In this document: one piece after another, positions 1 through 9,503 of the stretch | How positions within the stretch are numbered: position 1 is the stretch's first letter | Layout: every line of letters starts with the position of its first letter | Assembly (NCBI RefSeq): GCF_016920785.2 | Contig: NW_024609881.1 | Coordinates: forward strand, 47,586,710 to 47,650,709 | Direction: 5' to 3' | Length of the DNA stretch: 64,000 nt | DNA from: Ixodes scapularis | Taxonomy: Eukaryota > Arthropoda > Arachnida > Ixodida > Ixodidae | Notes under the pieces: generated by a model | The model's input: the letters and a program-made list of their open reading frames with translations, nothing else | What the model was told of the DNA's origin: nothing | The model's database searches: none | Position numbers and translations under genes: made by a program

Positions 1-179
1 CCGCAAGGAACTGCATCGTCACTGGTTGAAATGGAGGAATAACAGCACACGCTTGCATTCAGACACGATTCGGGTGCGCAAAGAGCAAACGAATTTGCTT
101 GCTGTCGCATACTTAACAGGGTTGACAGACTGAAGCACCAAATATTTATGTAAATTACTTTAAAAATTTCATATTTAAA

Positions 180-332
180 CCTACAAACCCAACTGCTTTG
201 AGGCATTTTGGTGTGCCCAGCACGGCTCAGAAATAGCCCAATGCAAGCCAAATAGCCAACTAACACCTCTTCCCACCAACTGCAAGTAAAACTAGCCCAA
301 TTTGGCTATTTATAGCCCAACTTGTAACCCTG
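180..332 (-). mobile_element. End of a hAT-like element (partial copy)
   Basis: Read on the minus strand this stretch begins CAGGGTTACAAGTTGGGCTA and continues with repeated GGGCTAT and AGCCAAAT words. The same start and words occur at the left end of the complete hAT element at 61041. The outer end is near 332; the rest of the copy would lie to the left of the window or has decayed. No coding part is visible and no target duplication can be checked. Confidence 0.5.
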
Positions 333-1897
333 GCCCGGCGCCCGCGTAATCGCCCGCCCGCATTTGGCATCGTCAGTGACACATATCGGTCATGTGTTCT
401 GGCGGGAGGAGAAAATGGGAGAGGAGGGGAGAGAACATAGGGAGAGGGACACAACCAAATTATCCCGTGCCACCAGGGGAGGAATCGGCGCGGCTATCGC
501 TTAGTCGAATGCAAATGAGCGGAGTGTCCTGTATTCCCCCTAGTAAAGTATTTGACCACGCTCAGAGAGAAAAACTCTCTCCTCCTCTGTGACGCACCCT
601 CATGCTGTTCCCGTCCCTTCGGCCAGCAGTTCATCTCCCGACTTTTTGGCGCTTCCGCAGCTGGCGAGCACCCATCGTCTTACCCGACACAGACAAAAGG
701 CCACCGGACAAATCCTCCCCGTCGAAGCCCGAAGGGCATGCACCTGTTTCTCGGGTCCTGCTCAAAAGTTCCACCGGCGGCGCCGTGACCTCTCACCACA
801 CGTCGTACGTCACACCCTCACGTGCCGCCAATTTCATGCGCAACAAGGTGCATTGTGCTGTTGGTTTTGGTCCACGTTCCTAGAGGAGTAGCTTAGTAAT
901 TACGAGTGTGGTAACTATTCTGCCATTGTTAAATAGCATTTTGCTTGTGCAGTCAGATTCTGAACACAGCACTCATGGCGCATCATTGCTCAGGTGTCCC
1001 TCGCACCCATGGCACTCGCGTCCAAGTTTATTTAATAGCCACTTGGCGGATCGATACACCGGTTCACTTGTATCGATAAAATGCATGACGGGAAGAGAAA
1101 TCGCTTTCGGCTACTCTCGGTGTGCTCAAAACTCAAATGTCGTGATTTGTGACGACTAATATTGCCGTGGTCGTACCAAAAATTGGTAAAAAAAAAAAGG
1201 TAGGAATAACTTGTGCATAAATATACATGTATTTCGTCACGAATTGTTATACCTGGTCTCTAGATAAAAAGTGGTTTAAAATATCGGCCGGGCGTCGTTC
1301 CGCGCGGCGCTGGTAGATGCTTGTGAAGCCCATGCAAAGTTGGCAGTTTCTGACAAACTTGACGAGCACTAACTTCACGGATAGACGCTCTGCCTAACTT
1401 TCTATTGTACTATTGCGACACAGCTGGCACCAACAAGAAATCCTATTTTTTTTATGGTTTCTTCTAGCACAGAAAGAGTACCGCTACAACTACAATTTTA
1501 AGAAATGTGGCCTTTAGAGGTGTGAACACAATCGGCCATATTTTGCATACACCAAACAATTCTGAAGTAAACTGCGAAATAGCGCAGGTCTGTTTGCCAT
1601 ACAAGCAGTGTAGAATCGTACCAAATTGAAGAGAACTTTATGAAGCACAGGCATAAATAGATGTGCCGTAGTATTTTAATGAAATTGACTTTGTATGTGT
1701 GGTCTCTTGCTTATGATCGCAAACAAACGCGGCTGCTGGATCGCTGACACTTCGTACGTGAGCCCAATTGAGTGCGTGAACGTAAACACAGGTATACTTA
1801 CTGTCACCAGTATGCAGACAAAGGTGAAATAGCGTAAAACAAAGAACTGGCGAGAACAGCACATCACACGCAGCGGAACGGCGAGCATAAGTTTCTG
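333..1897. other. Stretch without a recognisable gene
   Basis: GC-richer DNA to about 890, then AT-rich DNA. Only short overlapping reading frames on both strands, none with a recognisable domain or convincing splice sites. No obvious repeat structure. Confidence 0.5.
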
Positions 1898-2158
1898 GAT
1901 TATAATGCAATTATATGCAAAGGTGCAAGCGAGCTGGACAAGAATGACGAAAAATAATCCCTGGAGAAAGGAAACGAGAGGGACAAAGGACAAACACAAA
2001 TCTCCAAACACAGCTAATTGAATGGTGCACGAGCGAAACATTGGCTGTGTTTGGAGATTTGTGTTTGTCCTTTGTCCCTCTTGTTCCCTTTCTCCAGAGA
2101 TTATTTTCGTCATTCTTGTCTGGGTTGCTTGCACCTTTGCATTTAATTGCATTATAAT
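1898..2158. repeat. Head-to-head SINE bodies forming a palindrome
   Basis: Two arms of about 117 bp (1898-2014 and 2044-2158) are reverse complements with scattered mismatches, separated by a 29-bp spacer. Each arm is the body of the SINE found complete at 2244, lacking the tRNA-like head. The minus-strand copy runs slightly into the spacer (GTGCACC word), so the palindrome is best read as two truncated SINEs in opposite orientation and not as a DNA-transposon MITE. Confidence 0.6.
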
Positions 2159-2243
2159 CATAACCTCAAATTGCAAGCTCTCGCCCTTGTTGGAGTTAGA
2201 CAGATGGCTGCTGATAAAACTCGATTGCTCTACTTACGTCTAT

Positions 2244-2416
2244 GCCCTGGTTGGCTCAGTTAGTAGAGCGCTCCACTGGAAATGTAGAGGTCCCGGGTTC
2301 GATACTTGGACCAGGCGGATTTTTTCAGTCGTGCACCAGTCACCTATAGCTGTGTTTAGAGATTTGTGCTTGTCCTTTGTCCCTCTTGTTCCCTTTCTCC
2401 GGCGATTAATTTCGTC
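2244..2416 (+). mobile_element. tRNA-derived SINE
   Basis: A 74-nt tRNA-like head (2244-2317) has an A-box-like word (TTGGCTCAGTTAGTAGAGC) and a B box (GGTTCGATACT). The anticodon loop reads TGGAAAT, i.e. GAA as in tRNA-Phe, but U33 is lost and the acceptor stem pairs in only 5 of 7 positions, so it is not a working tRNA. A body follows (2349-2416) that matches both arms of the upstream palindrome. This agrees with the tRNA-derived SINEs known from ixodid ticks; assignment to a named family would need a database comparison. Confidence 0.6.
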
Positions 2417-2511
2417 TCAAAATACCTTGCATGCTTCGGTGCGCGCGCCTTGTCCACAATATTAGGACATCATTAACATGCTCTATTTTTGGTATTTTCA
2501 GCTGAAGAACT

Positions 2512-2600
2512 AATGTTATTTGTTTACATTCCAGAACGGCTGCAATACAAATCAATGGGGAGGAAACTGTCTATAACAGATTATTATGCACTGCAAGCAG
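2512..2600 (+). CDS. Possible internal exon, unknown gene
   Basis: An 89-bp open segment lies between a good acceptor (GGTATTTTCAG, ending 2511) and a strong donor (GTAAGTG from 2601). One frame is open and reads AEELMLFVYIPERL and on to ALQAG. I do not recognise the peptide. It lies on the same strand as the DUF4806-like exons 5.6 kb downstream, but its end phase (one base of a codon) does not fit directly to the exon at 8202, so at least one more exon would be needed. It could be a chance splice-site pair. Confidence 0.22.
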
Positions 2601-3450
2601 GTAAGTGTTTGAATACCATATACTTCGCTCAAAAGGGTACTGAAATCATTTTTAGAAGGTCATGTTTGATGTTACATTGTTCAAAAGGTGTTAGTTCCCA
2701 CATCTACCAAGTGCTACAATATGCGCAGATTCCGAATGACTTTATTATAACTTGTTTTGAAGAGAGTTTGATAGGTGCACATTCGGATAAGACCCCTCTT
2801 TTTCACCGCGAACGAAGCCATCGATTGCTACTCACCGACAAGCGCCTTTCGTCAAACACTTCACTTGGAAGAAAATTCTCCCCTAAAAGGGAATTTCGCT
2901 ATCTTTGAACATGCTTTTAACAAGAAAATAAGCTATGCACGATTGTAATTTCAGGTGTTTTTTTTCGGATGCCTAGAGCATCTAGATTGAGTTTTCACCA
3001 CAAAAGGACGATCTCAGAATCGACTTCAGTGCCCGTTTAAACATTTTCTTATGTTCTGAATGCTTGGCTTCCTGCGGCTATAATATTCATGACATATAGT
3101 GAACCTCATACAGAGAAGGCAAGAACACCGACTGGTTCGTATCTTTCAGCTCAAGACAAACATTTATTCAGGGGCATGCGTTCGCCCGCTTGCCAGCTCC
3201 CTATCCCGGTGTGGGCGAGGGACGGAAGGAGTGAGGGAAATCTGAATGAAGAATAGGAAAGGGGGGGGGGAACCAAAACCAAAAATATACGAAAGGACCT
3301 GACGGGCAGGAGGAATGTGTTATCTGCCAAGGTCGTCTAGGCCAAATTGGAGATCTTGGAACACAAGAAAGCGACCTCTCATTTGGAAAGCGTCAGCAAG
3401 GGAGAGGAGACATTTACATCTGAGCCCTTTATGGCCTACGACTCTATAAT

Positions 3451-3467
3451 CTAACCTAACCTAACCT
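3451..3467 (-). repeat. Interstitial TTAGG telomere-type tract
   Basis: The plus strand reads CTAACCTAACCTAACCT, i.e. just over three units of the arthropod telomere repeat TTAGG on the minus strand. It sits inside Penelope-like copy A, directly after the GIY-YIG reading frame. In sister copy B the same place reads straight through, without the tract. Confidence 0.8.
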
Positions 3468-3470
3468 GTG

Positions 3471-3957
3471 AAACCCGGAGGCATGTGTGTGCTCAAACCT
3501 GGGCAAACATTCACCGCACGCGTGCCGATGCACGACGATTGGGTGCACTGAGTTGTCCCCGGGCTCCACCACCTCTCTGGGATGCTCCCGCCGGTGGTCG
3601 TTGATACACCAGCTGCCTGTCTGGCTAATGCATTCTCTGCCGCAAGTGAATGGGATGGAGTAGACCCTCTCTTTTTTACATGGGACAAACTGATGTCCGT
3701 GCATCTTAGAGCCGGTCTTTTTCAGGGGAGTGCAATTAACCATTTAACCAATTCTCTAAGTTTGAATTTGCAGCTACACCTACATCGAATCTGGACTCGA
3801 GCGCTTTTAGTCGATGCGCTGTGTTCTTCGTATAAGGAATGATGGCCAGTCTCCTCTTGTGTTGTCTGGGTGCTGGTGTCGGAGTAGCAGGGGCGGAAAT
3901 TAGCCTCTTGAGCGAGTTTTTTTCAGCAGGTCGTCGGGAAAAGCCGGCCTTCCTCAA
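3471..3957 (-). pseudogene. Penelope linker and GIY-YIG endonuclease fragment
   Basis: The minus strand encodes a linker (KNTAHRLKALESRFDVGV, about 3770-3830) followed by a GIY-YIG-type nuclease region: VYSIPFTCGRECISQTG, then WCINDHRREH. In Penelope-like elements this domain nicks DNA for target-primed insertion. The GIY and YIG signature positions here read RVY and CIS, so the tyrosine and glycine of the second motif are lost. The linker and nuclease are in different frames near 3740, and the frame ends at the TTAGG tract, losing the downstream helix seen in copy B. Not functional. Confidence 0.75.
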
Positions 3958-4029
3958 TCTCTGCGTCTGTAGCCGGACACTATGCTCCGCGTAATGAGGT
4001 CAGCATCTAGAATGCGCTGACGTCAGAAG

Positions 4030-4680
4030 GGACTTGACGAGCCCTAGCTTAACAATCTTGGAGTGAGCACTTGCGAAAGGCTGAACTGGCTTTTCCGTCC
4101 TTTACCTAAACTCTTAGCAGATTCCCCCGGGACGGATCGCCAAACGAAGGTCCAAGAATTGGAGAGTTTTCTGTCGGAGAGGTCCTCCGTTTTAAAGACG
4201 AGGCCCGCAGTGCTCGACGAGAAATTGCCGTTCACACATATGCAACCGAGTAAGACTGAGAGAGACCAGACCGATTTTAAAGCCTCTTGCAACGTCTTAG
4301 GACCAGCTCCGCTGCAGCGCGTCTGGTCTTAAGACTTCGCAAGAGGCTCAAAAACCGGTTTTGTCTCTCTCGGTCTTACTCGGTTGCATATGTGTCAACA
4401 AGCCTGAAGGCCTCCACAATTCTCTCAGGGTCTGTTTCCTCTTCATGTATGATTAGGTAGTCATCTACATAACGGTACACCCGGCAGCCCGGCGCGGAAT
4501 CCTCCAGTCACTCCTTGATCGCCCGGTTTACGTACATGAGAAATACTTCACTCAGAACTGCTATAAGGTACAACCTGATGCACACCCCCGCTCTCTGAAT
4601 ATAAACCTTACCCTTGTACTCCACTCAGGTTGAGCAGCCCCGGAGGTAAACATATTTGAGGTAACTGCTCACAGCGCATG
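4030..4680 (-). pseudogene. Penelope reverse transcriptase fragment
   Basis: Minus-strand translation recovers the palm of a Penelope-type RT: VEYKG, VYIQRAGVCI, then the catalytic box YRYVDDYLIIHE at about 4455-4475, and after an interruption the downstream words AGLVFKTED and FLDLRL, then FASAHSKIVKLGLVKSLL. Penelope-like RTs form their own clade next to telomerase. The frame contains stop codons, at least two frameshifts and the foldback element at 4235-4394, which lies between the YVDD box and the AGLVFKTED segment. N-terminal fingers are missing. Confidence 0.75.
4235..4394. mobile_element. 160-bp foldback MITE inside the Penelope RT
   Basis: The two halves are inverted repeats of each other (CACATATGCAACCGAGTAAG at the left end, its reverse complement at the right end) around a centre near 4315. 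It is flanked by TCA on both sides (4232-4234 and 4395-4397), a likely 3-bp target duplication as used by PIF/Harbinger-type elements. Removing it brings the two RT parts next to each other, which supports the boundaries. Class assignment is inference; no transposase is encoded. Confidence 0.7.
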
Positions 4681-4915
4681 CTCGGGAGGAGTTTCCCGTC
4701 AGCTCTCGGGCCATCACAAGAGAAGAAGGTACGGAGAAACTCTCTTCTCACTGGGACTTTTCTTAGTATGCCCCAGGCTTCCCCAGATGCCGCTATTTTC
4801 CGTCTAGAAGATTATAGAAGATCAACTTTCACTCAACATTTGTACAAAAGCAGCTTTCCCTTCTCTCTACACTCCGGTGGTTTGAAAGTACCAGCGAGCT
4901 CAGCTATGACCGCCA

Positions 4916-5564
4916 GTGAGTACAGGCTATACGCACAACACAGCGCATCGGCTAAATGCGCCTGCGTCCATATTCGATGTAGGAGTGGCGTTCAACTGCA
5001 AATTGAAAATCAGACAATTGTGTAAAATTGTTAATTGCACTTTCCTAAAAAAGACTTGCTCTAGGATGCACGGGCATCAAATTTTCCTAGGGTGCCTACA
5101 TGTTTCCGCTCAGCGGAAACATGTAGGCACCCTAGTTCGTCGCATGTAAAAAAGAGAGGGTCTTCTCCGCCCCGTTCCCCTGCCGGAAACATGTAGGCAC
5201 CCTAGTTCGTCGCATGTAAAGAAGAAAGGGTCTTCTCCGCCCCGTTCATCTGCGGCGGAGAATCTATAGGCCAGACAGGCAGGTGTGTCAACGACCACCT
5301 GCGGGAGCATTCCAGAGAGGTGGCGGAGCCCTGGAAGAACTCTGCGGCGGCGCATCCGATCGTGGTTCATCGGCGTGCTTGCGGGGGTGTTCGTCCAGGT
5401 TTGAGCACATGCGCATCTTGGGGTTTCACAGCCAAAGGTTTGGAAAAGTGGTTATAGAGTCGTATGCCATAAAGGGCTCAAATGTAAGCGTTTCCTCTCC
5501 CTCGCTGACGCTCTCCGAACGAGAAATCGCGTTCTTGCGCCCCGATCTCTCAAGTTTGGTCTAG
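4916..5564 (+). pseudogene. Penelope linker and GIY-YIG endonuclease fragment
   Basis: Encodes the linker (THNTAHRLNAPASIFDVGV) and KTCSRMHGHQ, then after the inserted palindrome and tandem duplication the nuclease part: SIGQTGRCVNDHLREHSREV, followed after a frameshift near 5400 by GFHSQRFGKVVIES and a serine-rich C-terminus with LSEREIAFLRP. The same C-terminal motif occurs in the third Penelope copy at 32458-32787. YIG reads SIG, so the motif tyrosine is lost. Ends at a TAG at 5562-5564. Not functional. Confidence 0.75.
5087..5253. repeat. Perfect palindrome plus 70-bp tandem duplication
   Basis: Arms 5087-5110 and 5112-5135 are perfect 24-bp inverted repeats with a single-base spacer. 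The right arm starts a unit (5114-5183) that is repeated once (5184-5253) with a few substitutions. Both interrupt the GIY-YIG reading frame of copy B. This looks like a fold-back/replication-slippage event within the element. Confidence 0.8.
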
Positions 5565-5787
5565 ACGACTTCGGCGGATAACTCGTTCCTCCTGCCCTAT
5601 CGGGTCCTTCCGTATCTTTCCGCTTTCGCACCCCCCCCGCCATTTCCCTCACTCCTTCCGCCTCTCGCCCTCTCCGGGATGGGGGGCTGGCGAGCGCACG
5701 AACGAACGCACCTGAATAAATGTTTGTTCTGAGTTGAAGGATACATACCCGTCTGCGTTCTTGCCCTCTTTGTGTTAATTCTTTGTT

Positions 5788-6430
5788 TTAGAGCACAGCT
5801 CTTAGGGGCCCGTTTCCGGCTGGAGCGGCGGCGCCGTCAGCGTAACTGCGAGGTCATGTTACCCCCCCCCCCCCCCCCCCCCCGAGGTCACATGGCCTCC
5901 CTCAGGTCACATGACCCCTTACGTCACACGATCCCCCAAGGTCACATGACCCCACCCTGAGGTCACGTGATCCCCTGAGGTGATGTGCCCCCCTGACGTC
6001 GGACAACTCCCCCTGAGGATGCAGGCAAGCTCGTGAATATTAATCATGTTGGATTAACCTGAGAAGTTTGAGACGTCGTCCTGTCTATTTTCTGTCTCTT
6101 CTACATTTTTGTGTTTCTTACCCTAGTCCCTATTGAGACCTGTTGACTCCCAACTGGAACCAGTTGACTCCCAACTGGGACCATTTGACCCCAACTGGGA
6201 CCATTTGATCCCCAACTGGTCCCAGTTGACCCCCAGCTGGTCCCAGTTGACCCCCAACTGGGACCAGTTGACTCCCAACTGGAACCAGTTGAAACCAGTT
6301 AGGTTTTCAACTGGTCCGAGTTAGACATTTTCACCTGGGGAGTCACCTATCCCTCAGTACCCCCATCCTCCTCCTCAAGAGCTGCGCTCTAATCCGGCGT
6401 TACAGAGAATTGTAAACGGCTTTCATTTTT
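5788..6430 (+). mobile_element. E-box minisatellite element, copy 1
   Basis: Bounded by short inverted termini (TTAGAGCACAGCTCTTAGG at 5788; AAGAGCTGCGCTCTAA ending 6392), followed by a shared tail (GGCGTTACAGAGAATTG) that also occurs in the copy at 51224. Inside are a poly-C tract (about 5861-5883), an array of GGTCACATGACCCC-type units (5884-6000) and an 18-bp-class array of CCCAACTGGGACCAGTTGA units (6130-6320). No coding region. Internal content differs between copies while the ends are conserved, so this is a non-autonomous element that captures or expands minisatellites. Confidence 0.65.
6130..6325. repeat. CAACTGG/CCAGTTG minisatellite
   Basis: About ten imperfect units of the type CCCAACTGGGACCAGTTGA, themselves near-palindromic (CAGTTG/CAACTG are E-box-like hexamers). 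Any open frame across it is a by-product of the repeat. Confidence 0.85.
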
Positions 6431-6556
6431 TTTAAGTCTACCAACACGTTCCTTATGCTCTAATTCTACAGATTGCTTAGTTTTTTGGTTATCAGGTGCA
6501 CTGATAGCACAGCCGTTTAAATTTTAAAATATACGCTTGATATCATTAGCCTGTTC

Positions 6557-6687
6557 GATTTACCTGCACTTCCGGCACCGGTACAGAAAAGTGTGGCGCG
6601 GTGTACATCCGCCCTTATCGCAATAGACCTACCGGAAGTGTACCACTCTGTGCTGTTCTGGTCTGGTGCAGGAGGTGTAGGTAAATC
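6557..6687. mobile_element. Short foldback MITE
   Basis: Left end GATTTACCTGCACTTCC pairs with the reverse complement of the right end (GATTTACCTACACCTCC). Internal inverted words (CACTTCCGG, CCGGAAGTG) add to the hairpin. No target duplication is clear. Confidence 0.5.
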
Positions 6688-7207
6688 AAAAGGGCATACT
6701 GACACTCTGGAATTTTAGCCTCGGGCCTGACTGGGATGTTTTGACAAAGAAGGCAATTGGATTGATTCGGCAATTAGCCTAATTTACTTTTATACGATTT
6801 TGATTCATGATGCCTGTTTCAACAACATTGTGCATGTACGACTGATTATGGAAGTTAATGTAATTCATCCAACCAATCTTTGGAAAAGCTGGCGACTTAT
6901 AGAAAGTCAGATAAAGTACTCCAATAATCTTGGCTGCAAAGCAAACCCAAAGTTCAATATGTGCGACAAAGATCTCCCAAATGGTGCCAAAACACTGCAA
7001 CGCCAACACAAATTATATACAAATTTAATACAAGGTTTAGGTTGTCAATTATTGTTAAGACGTTCATTGGCTTCTGACTTCTATAAGTTCGATTAGACTT
7101 CTATAGAACCGCATCTCACAGGCAATTCAATCATATGTGTTCACTATTGGAGAATTTCGGCCCAGCACCACCACTGGTTTCCACGGGCACGGTAGCGTGC
7201 TGGGGGC

Positions 7208-7542
7208 ACTACATTCTAAAAGAAGCCCATGCATCTGCTTTCCCTCAAAACGCTCGGAGAGCCAATCAATGCAGCTTGCAGAGGCATGCAGCTCGGCACA
7301 TGATAATGCCGAAATATATGTTTAGACGAGAAAATGAAGACTGCGATGTAGCATTAAGCGATGCAAGCGTGACGATTTGCGTTTCTTAATGCTACATCGC
7401 AGACTTCATTTTTTGGTCCAAACTTATGTTTAGGCATTGTCATTCGCTGAGCTGCCTCCGCAAGTTGCAATGACTGGCTCTCCGAGTGTTCTGCGGAAAA
7501 GTAGACGGACGGGCTTTTTTTTTAGAGTGTACCTTGCCCGTA
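7208..7542. mobile_element. Foldback MITE family A, copy 1
   Basis: Two half-palindromes of about 160 bp pair across a centre near 7370. Ends resemble ACATTCTAAAAGAAGCCC / its complement. Two more copies of the same family lie at 11974-12270 and 16412-16705 (shared words GCAACTTGCGGAGGCAGCTC and TTTAGACCAAAA). No coding capacity. Confidence 0.75.
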
Positions 7543-8201
7543 TGCTTGCAAGTGTAGCGCGAGCCCAAAGTAGCGCAGTGGCGGATCATGGAAGAGGTAT
7601 GCTTAAATTCTATGTTACAGAGTTTTAGCATACCGCGTTAGTGATCTGCCGCCGCGCTACCGTGAGCTCATACTAGACCTGAAAGCACGATCTTCAGCGC
7701 GAGCACATAAAGATACCGTGGCCACGGATCCCACGAATCGCGGTATGCCAGAAGTTTTTACTATTTGGAACATGAAAGATCTCACACATTTTTTTTATCG
7801 CAAAATAATTGTTTTTTAATTCTTCGATACCCTTTACTAAGAGTTTTTCCAGAGCTATATTTTGTATTACCCTACGATGAACTACAAGCCAAAGCTACTG
7901 ACCAGCATGTCCAATGACAATATACTTTGAAACCACGTAGTATATCGCTTGGACGTGAGGATTGAATCAAAGCGATACACCATGTATTTTTATTTGCTCG
8001 TGATATGACCTCACGGCCCGTAGCTTTGGCTCGTAGTCCATCATAGGCTGAGCCGAAGTATAGCAATGTGCGCTACGTTAACTTGACTCTTTTAAGAAAT
8101 TTTGGTGTTCTGCAGTCGGACAACTGCAAAACAGCAAAATTGTATCCCATGACTCAGTAAGCTTTGCATTTTGAAAAGTCTCCAAAAAAACGTTTTTCTA
8201 G

Positions 8202-8420
8202 CTTCCTTCAAGAAGGTTTTTCAAAAACGAACTACTGCAACTACTCCACGAAGAGGTGGGAGGCCTTCGCCAAGAAATCATCCGTCTGAGAGAGGTTCAT
8301 GCTGCAGCCCCTGCCGTTTCTCCACTCCCTCCTGTGCTACCCAAACTGCCGATGGAGACAGCATAGGATTTTGCAGCCCTGGGGACGTTTCTGGCAGACG
8401 AAAGCAATTTTGGATACATG
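8202..8420 (+). CDS. DUF4806-like gene, exon (a) with in-frame TAG
   Basis: A 73-codon exon from acceptor TTTTTCTAG (ending 8201) to a GT at 8421, ending in phase 0. It encodes a leucine-rich coiled-coil stretch (NELLQLLHEEVGGLRQEIIR, about residues 9-28), a proline-rich linker, then LPMETA-stop-DFAALGTFLADESNFGYM. The LP-x-ED-F-x-x-L-x-x-L-D pattern is what I know from the start of the DUF4806 domain; the TAG (8364-8366) stands where an acidic residue is usual, so GAG to TAG is the simplest change. Splices in frame to the exon at 12557. Upstream exons were not found. DUF4806 proteins are nuclear or transposon-associated factors of unknown role. Either a recent pseudogene, a polymorphism or a sequence error. 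Confidence 0.6.
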
Positions 8421-8998
8421 GTTGGTTTACAGTTTTGTTATAATGAATGATACCTTTCAAAAGTAAGAAAATCAATCAAGGTTGAGTCAAACCGATTGTT
8501 TTAAACCTAAGCAAATTGAGAAAACCCTATATTAGTAAAGTTGAATTAAAACAAAAAGTCATCTTATGAATATACCAAGTGTGTTTTTTTAGTCAGTTCA
8601 ATTTTTTAGAAAAAAAAGGGCGTACGTTTTATGAAGAGACCCTTTCACTTCATGTTTATCGGGCTTGGTGGACATTAGGTAGTTAACTAATCGTCGCCAT
8701 CAAGCGACTAATTAACAAAAATGTGCTAAATAATTCAAACTTTTATGGCCAGTGTTGCAATTACAATTTGAAGTCGGCTACTACGGAGGGCTAAAGGACT
8801 CAGTTGAAATAAAGACAACCCGCTCTAAGATATTTGTCGTCAAATTTGCCCTCAGCTAAAAGTTCTCAACTGGACGCAATGTTTGCGTCCAGATACAGCT
8901 GTTATAGCATTGCAGCTGTGTACCCGACAACCGTCATCCCCCCCCCCCCCCCACAAACGTCAAATGAAGATGGCTAGAGAAATAGACCTATTGCTAAA

Positions 8999-9233
8999 TT
9001 ACCCAAGCATCATGGAGAATGCAGGGTATGGTGTTCCACGCGACGCACGTGTCGGCGTTTGCAGCAGTAACTGTTCTAAAGCAAAAGCCTAAAACAAATG
9101 GCATCTTGCACGCGCACGTTCGTCAACGCTTTATTTTGGTTATTTACTTTGAATCGCTTATACGGGAAACGCGTGTGCATGCGGCACGTGGAACACCATT
9201 CCCTGCATCCTTCTTGATGCTTGGATAATTTAG
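8999..9233. mobile_element. Foldback MITE family B, copy 1
   Basis: Ends read TTACCCAAGCATCATGGAGA and the complement of TCCTTCTTGATGCTTGGATAA. The inner halves pair again (GGTGTTCCACGCGACGCACG against CACGTGGAACACC). A poly-C run lies just upstream (8939-8952). A related copy with the same termini is at 28400-28740. Confidence 0.65.
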
Positions 9234-9503
9234 AAATATGTCTTTGATTCAAAAATTCTATCATAGTTAGCACATATCTTTTTAATATCTCGGATATTAG
9301 CACAGGTGGTTGCACAGGTGGTTGCATTTTCGTATGGTCGAGAGTCTCGGAACTGCTTTGGTACGCCGTAAAGGACGCTTTTTATTTTTGCCGCATATTT
9401 ATTGTTTTACTTCTTTCAATCTTGAGACAACCCTCTATTCTACAGTGCCACTTGAAACCTCGAGCTTCAATTTCATCGAGGAAGCTTACCTCGAGTGACT
9501 TAA

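Larger units (their letters stand above)
3113..4680 (-). mobile_element. Penelope-like element, copy A (decayed)
   Basis: Minus-strand Penelope-like retroelement. It holds a reverse transcriptase fragment, a linker, a GIY-YIG endonuclease fragment and a 3' UTR with AATAAA (revcomp near 3160-3170). The 3' UTR matches that of the plus-strand copy at 5565-5772 over its length, so the two are the same family. Their 3' ends face outward and they meet near 4680, a head-to-head dimer. Copy A is 5'-truncated, carries a 160-bp MITE inside the RT and a short TTAGG tract next to the GIY-YIG region. Confidence 0.8.
4681..5772 (+). mobile_element. Penelope-like element, copy B (decayed)
   Basis: Plus-strand partner of copy A. 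It includes a linker, GIY-YIG region and 3' UTR (5565-5772) with CCTGAATAAATGTTTGT, shared with copy A. The part from 4681 to about 4915 has no recognisable coding homology and may be heavily decayed element or filler. The reverse transcriptase is absent. Copy B lacks the TTAGG tract but carries its own local palindrome and tandem duplication at 5087-5253. Confidence 0.7.

Noticed and set aside
2244..2317. Functional tRNA-Phe gene
   Set aside because: Acceptor stem mispairs, U33 is lost and a SINE body is attached; it is a SINE head.
6133..6324. 63-codon frame of repeated PVDSQLGP-like words
   Set aside because: Artefact of the CAACTGGGACC minisatellite.
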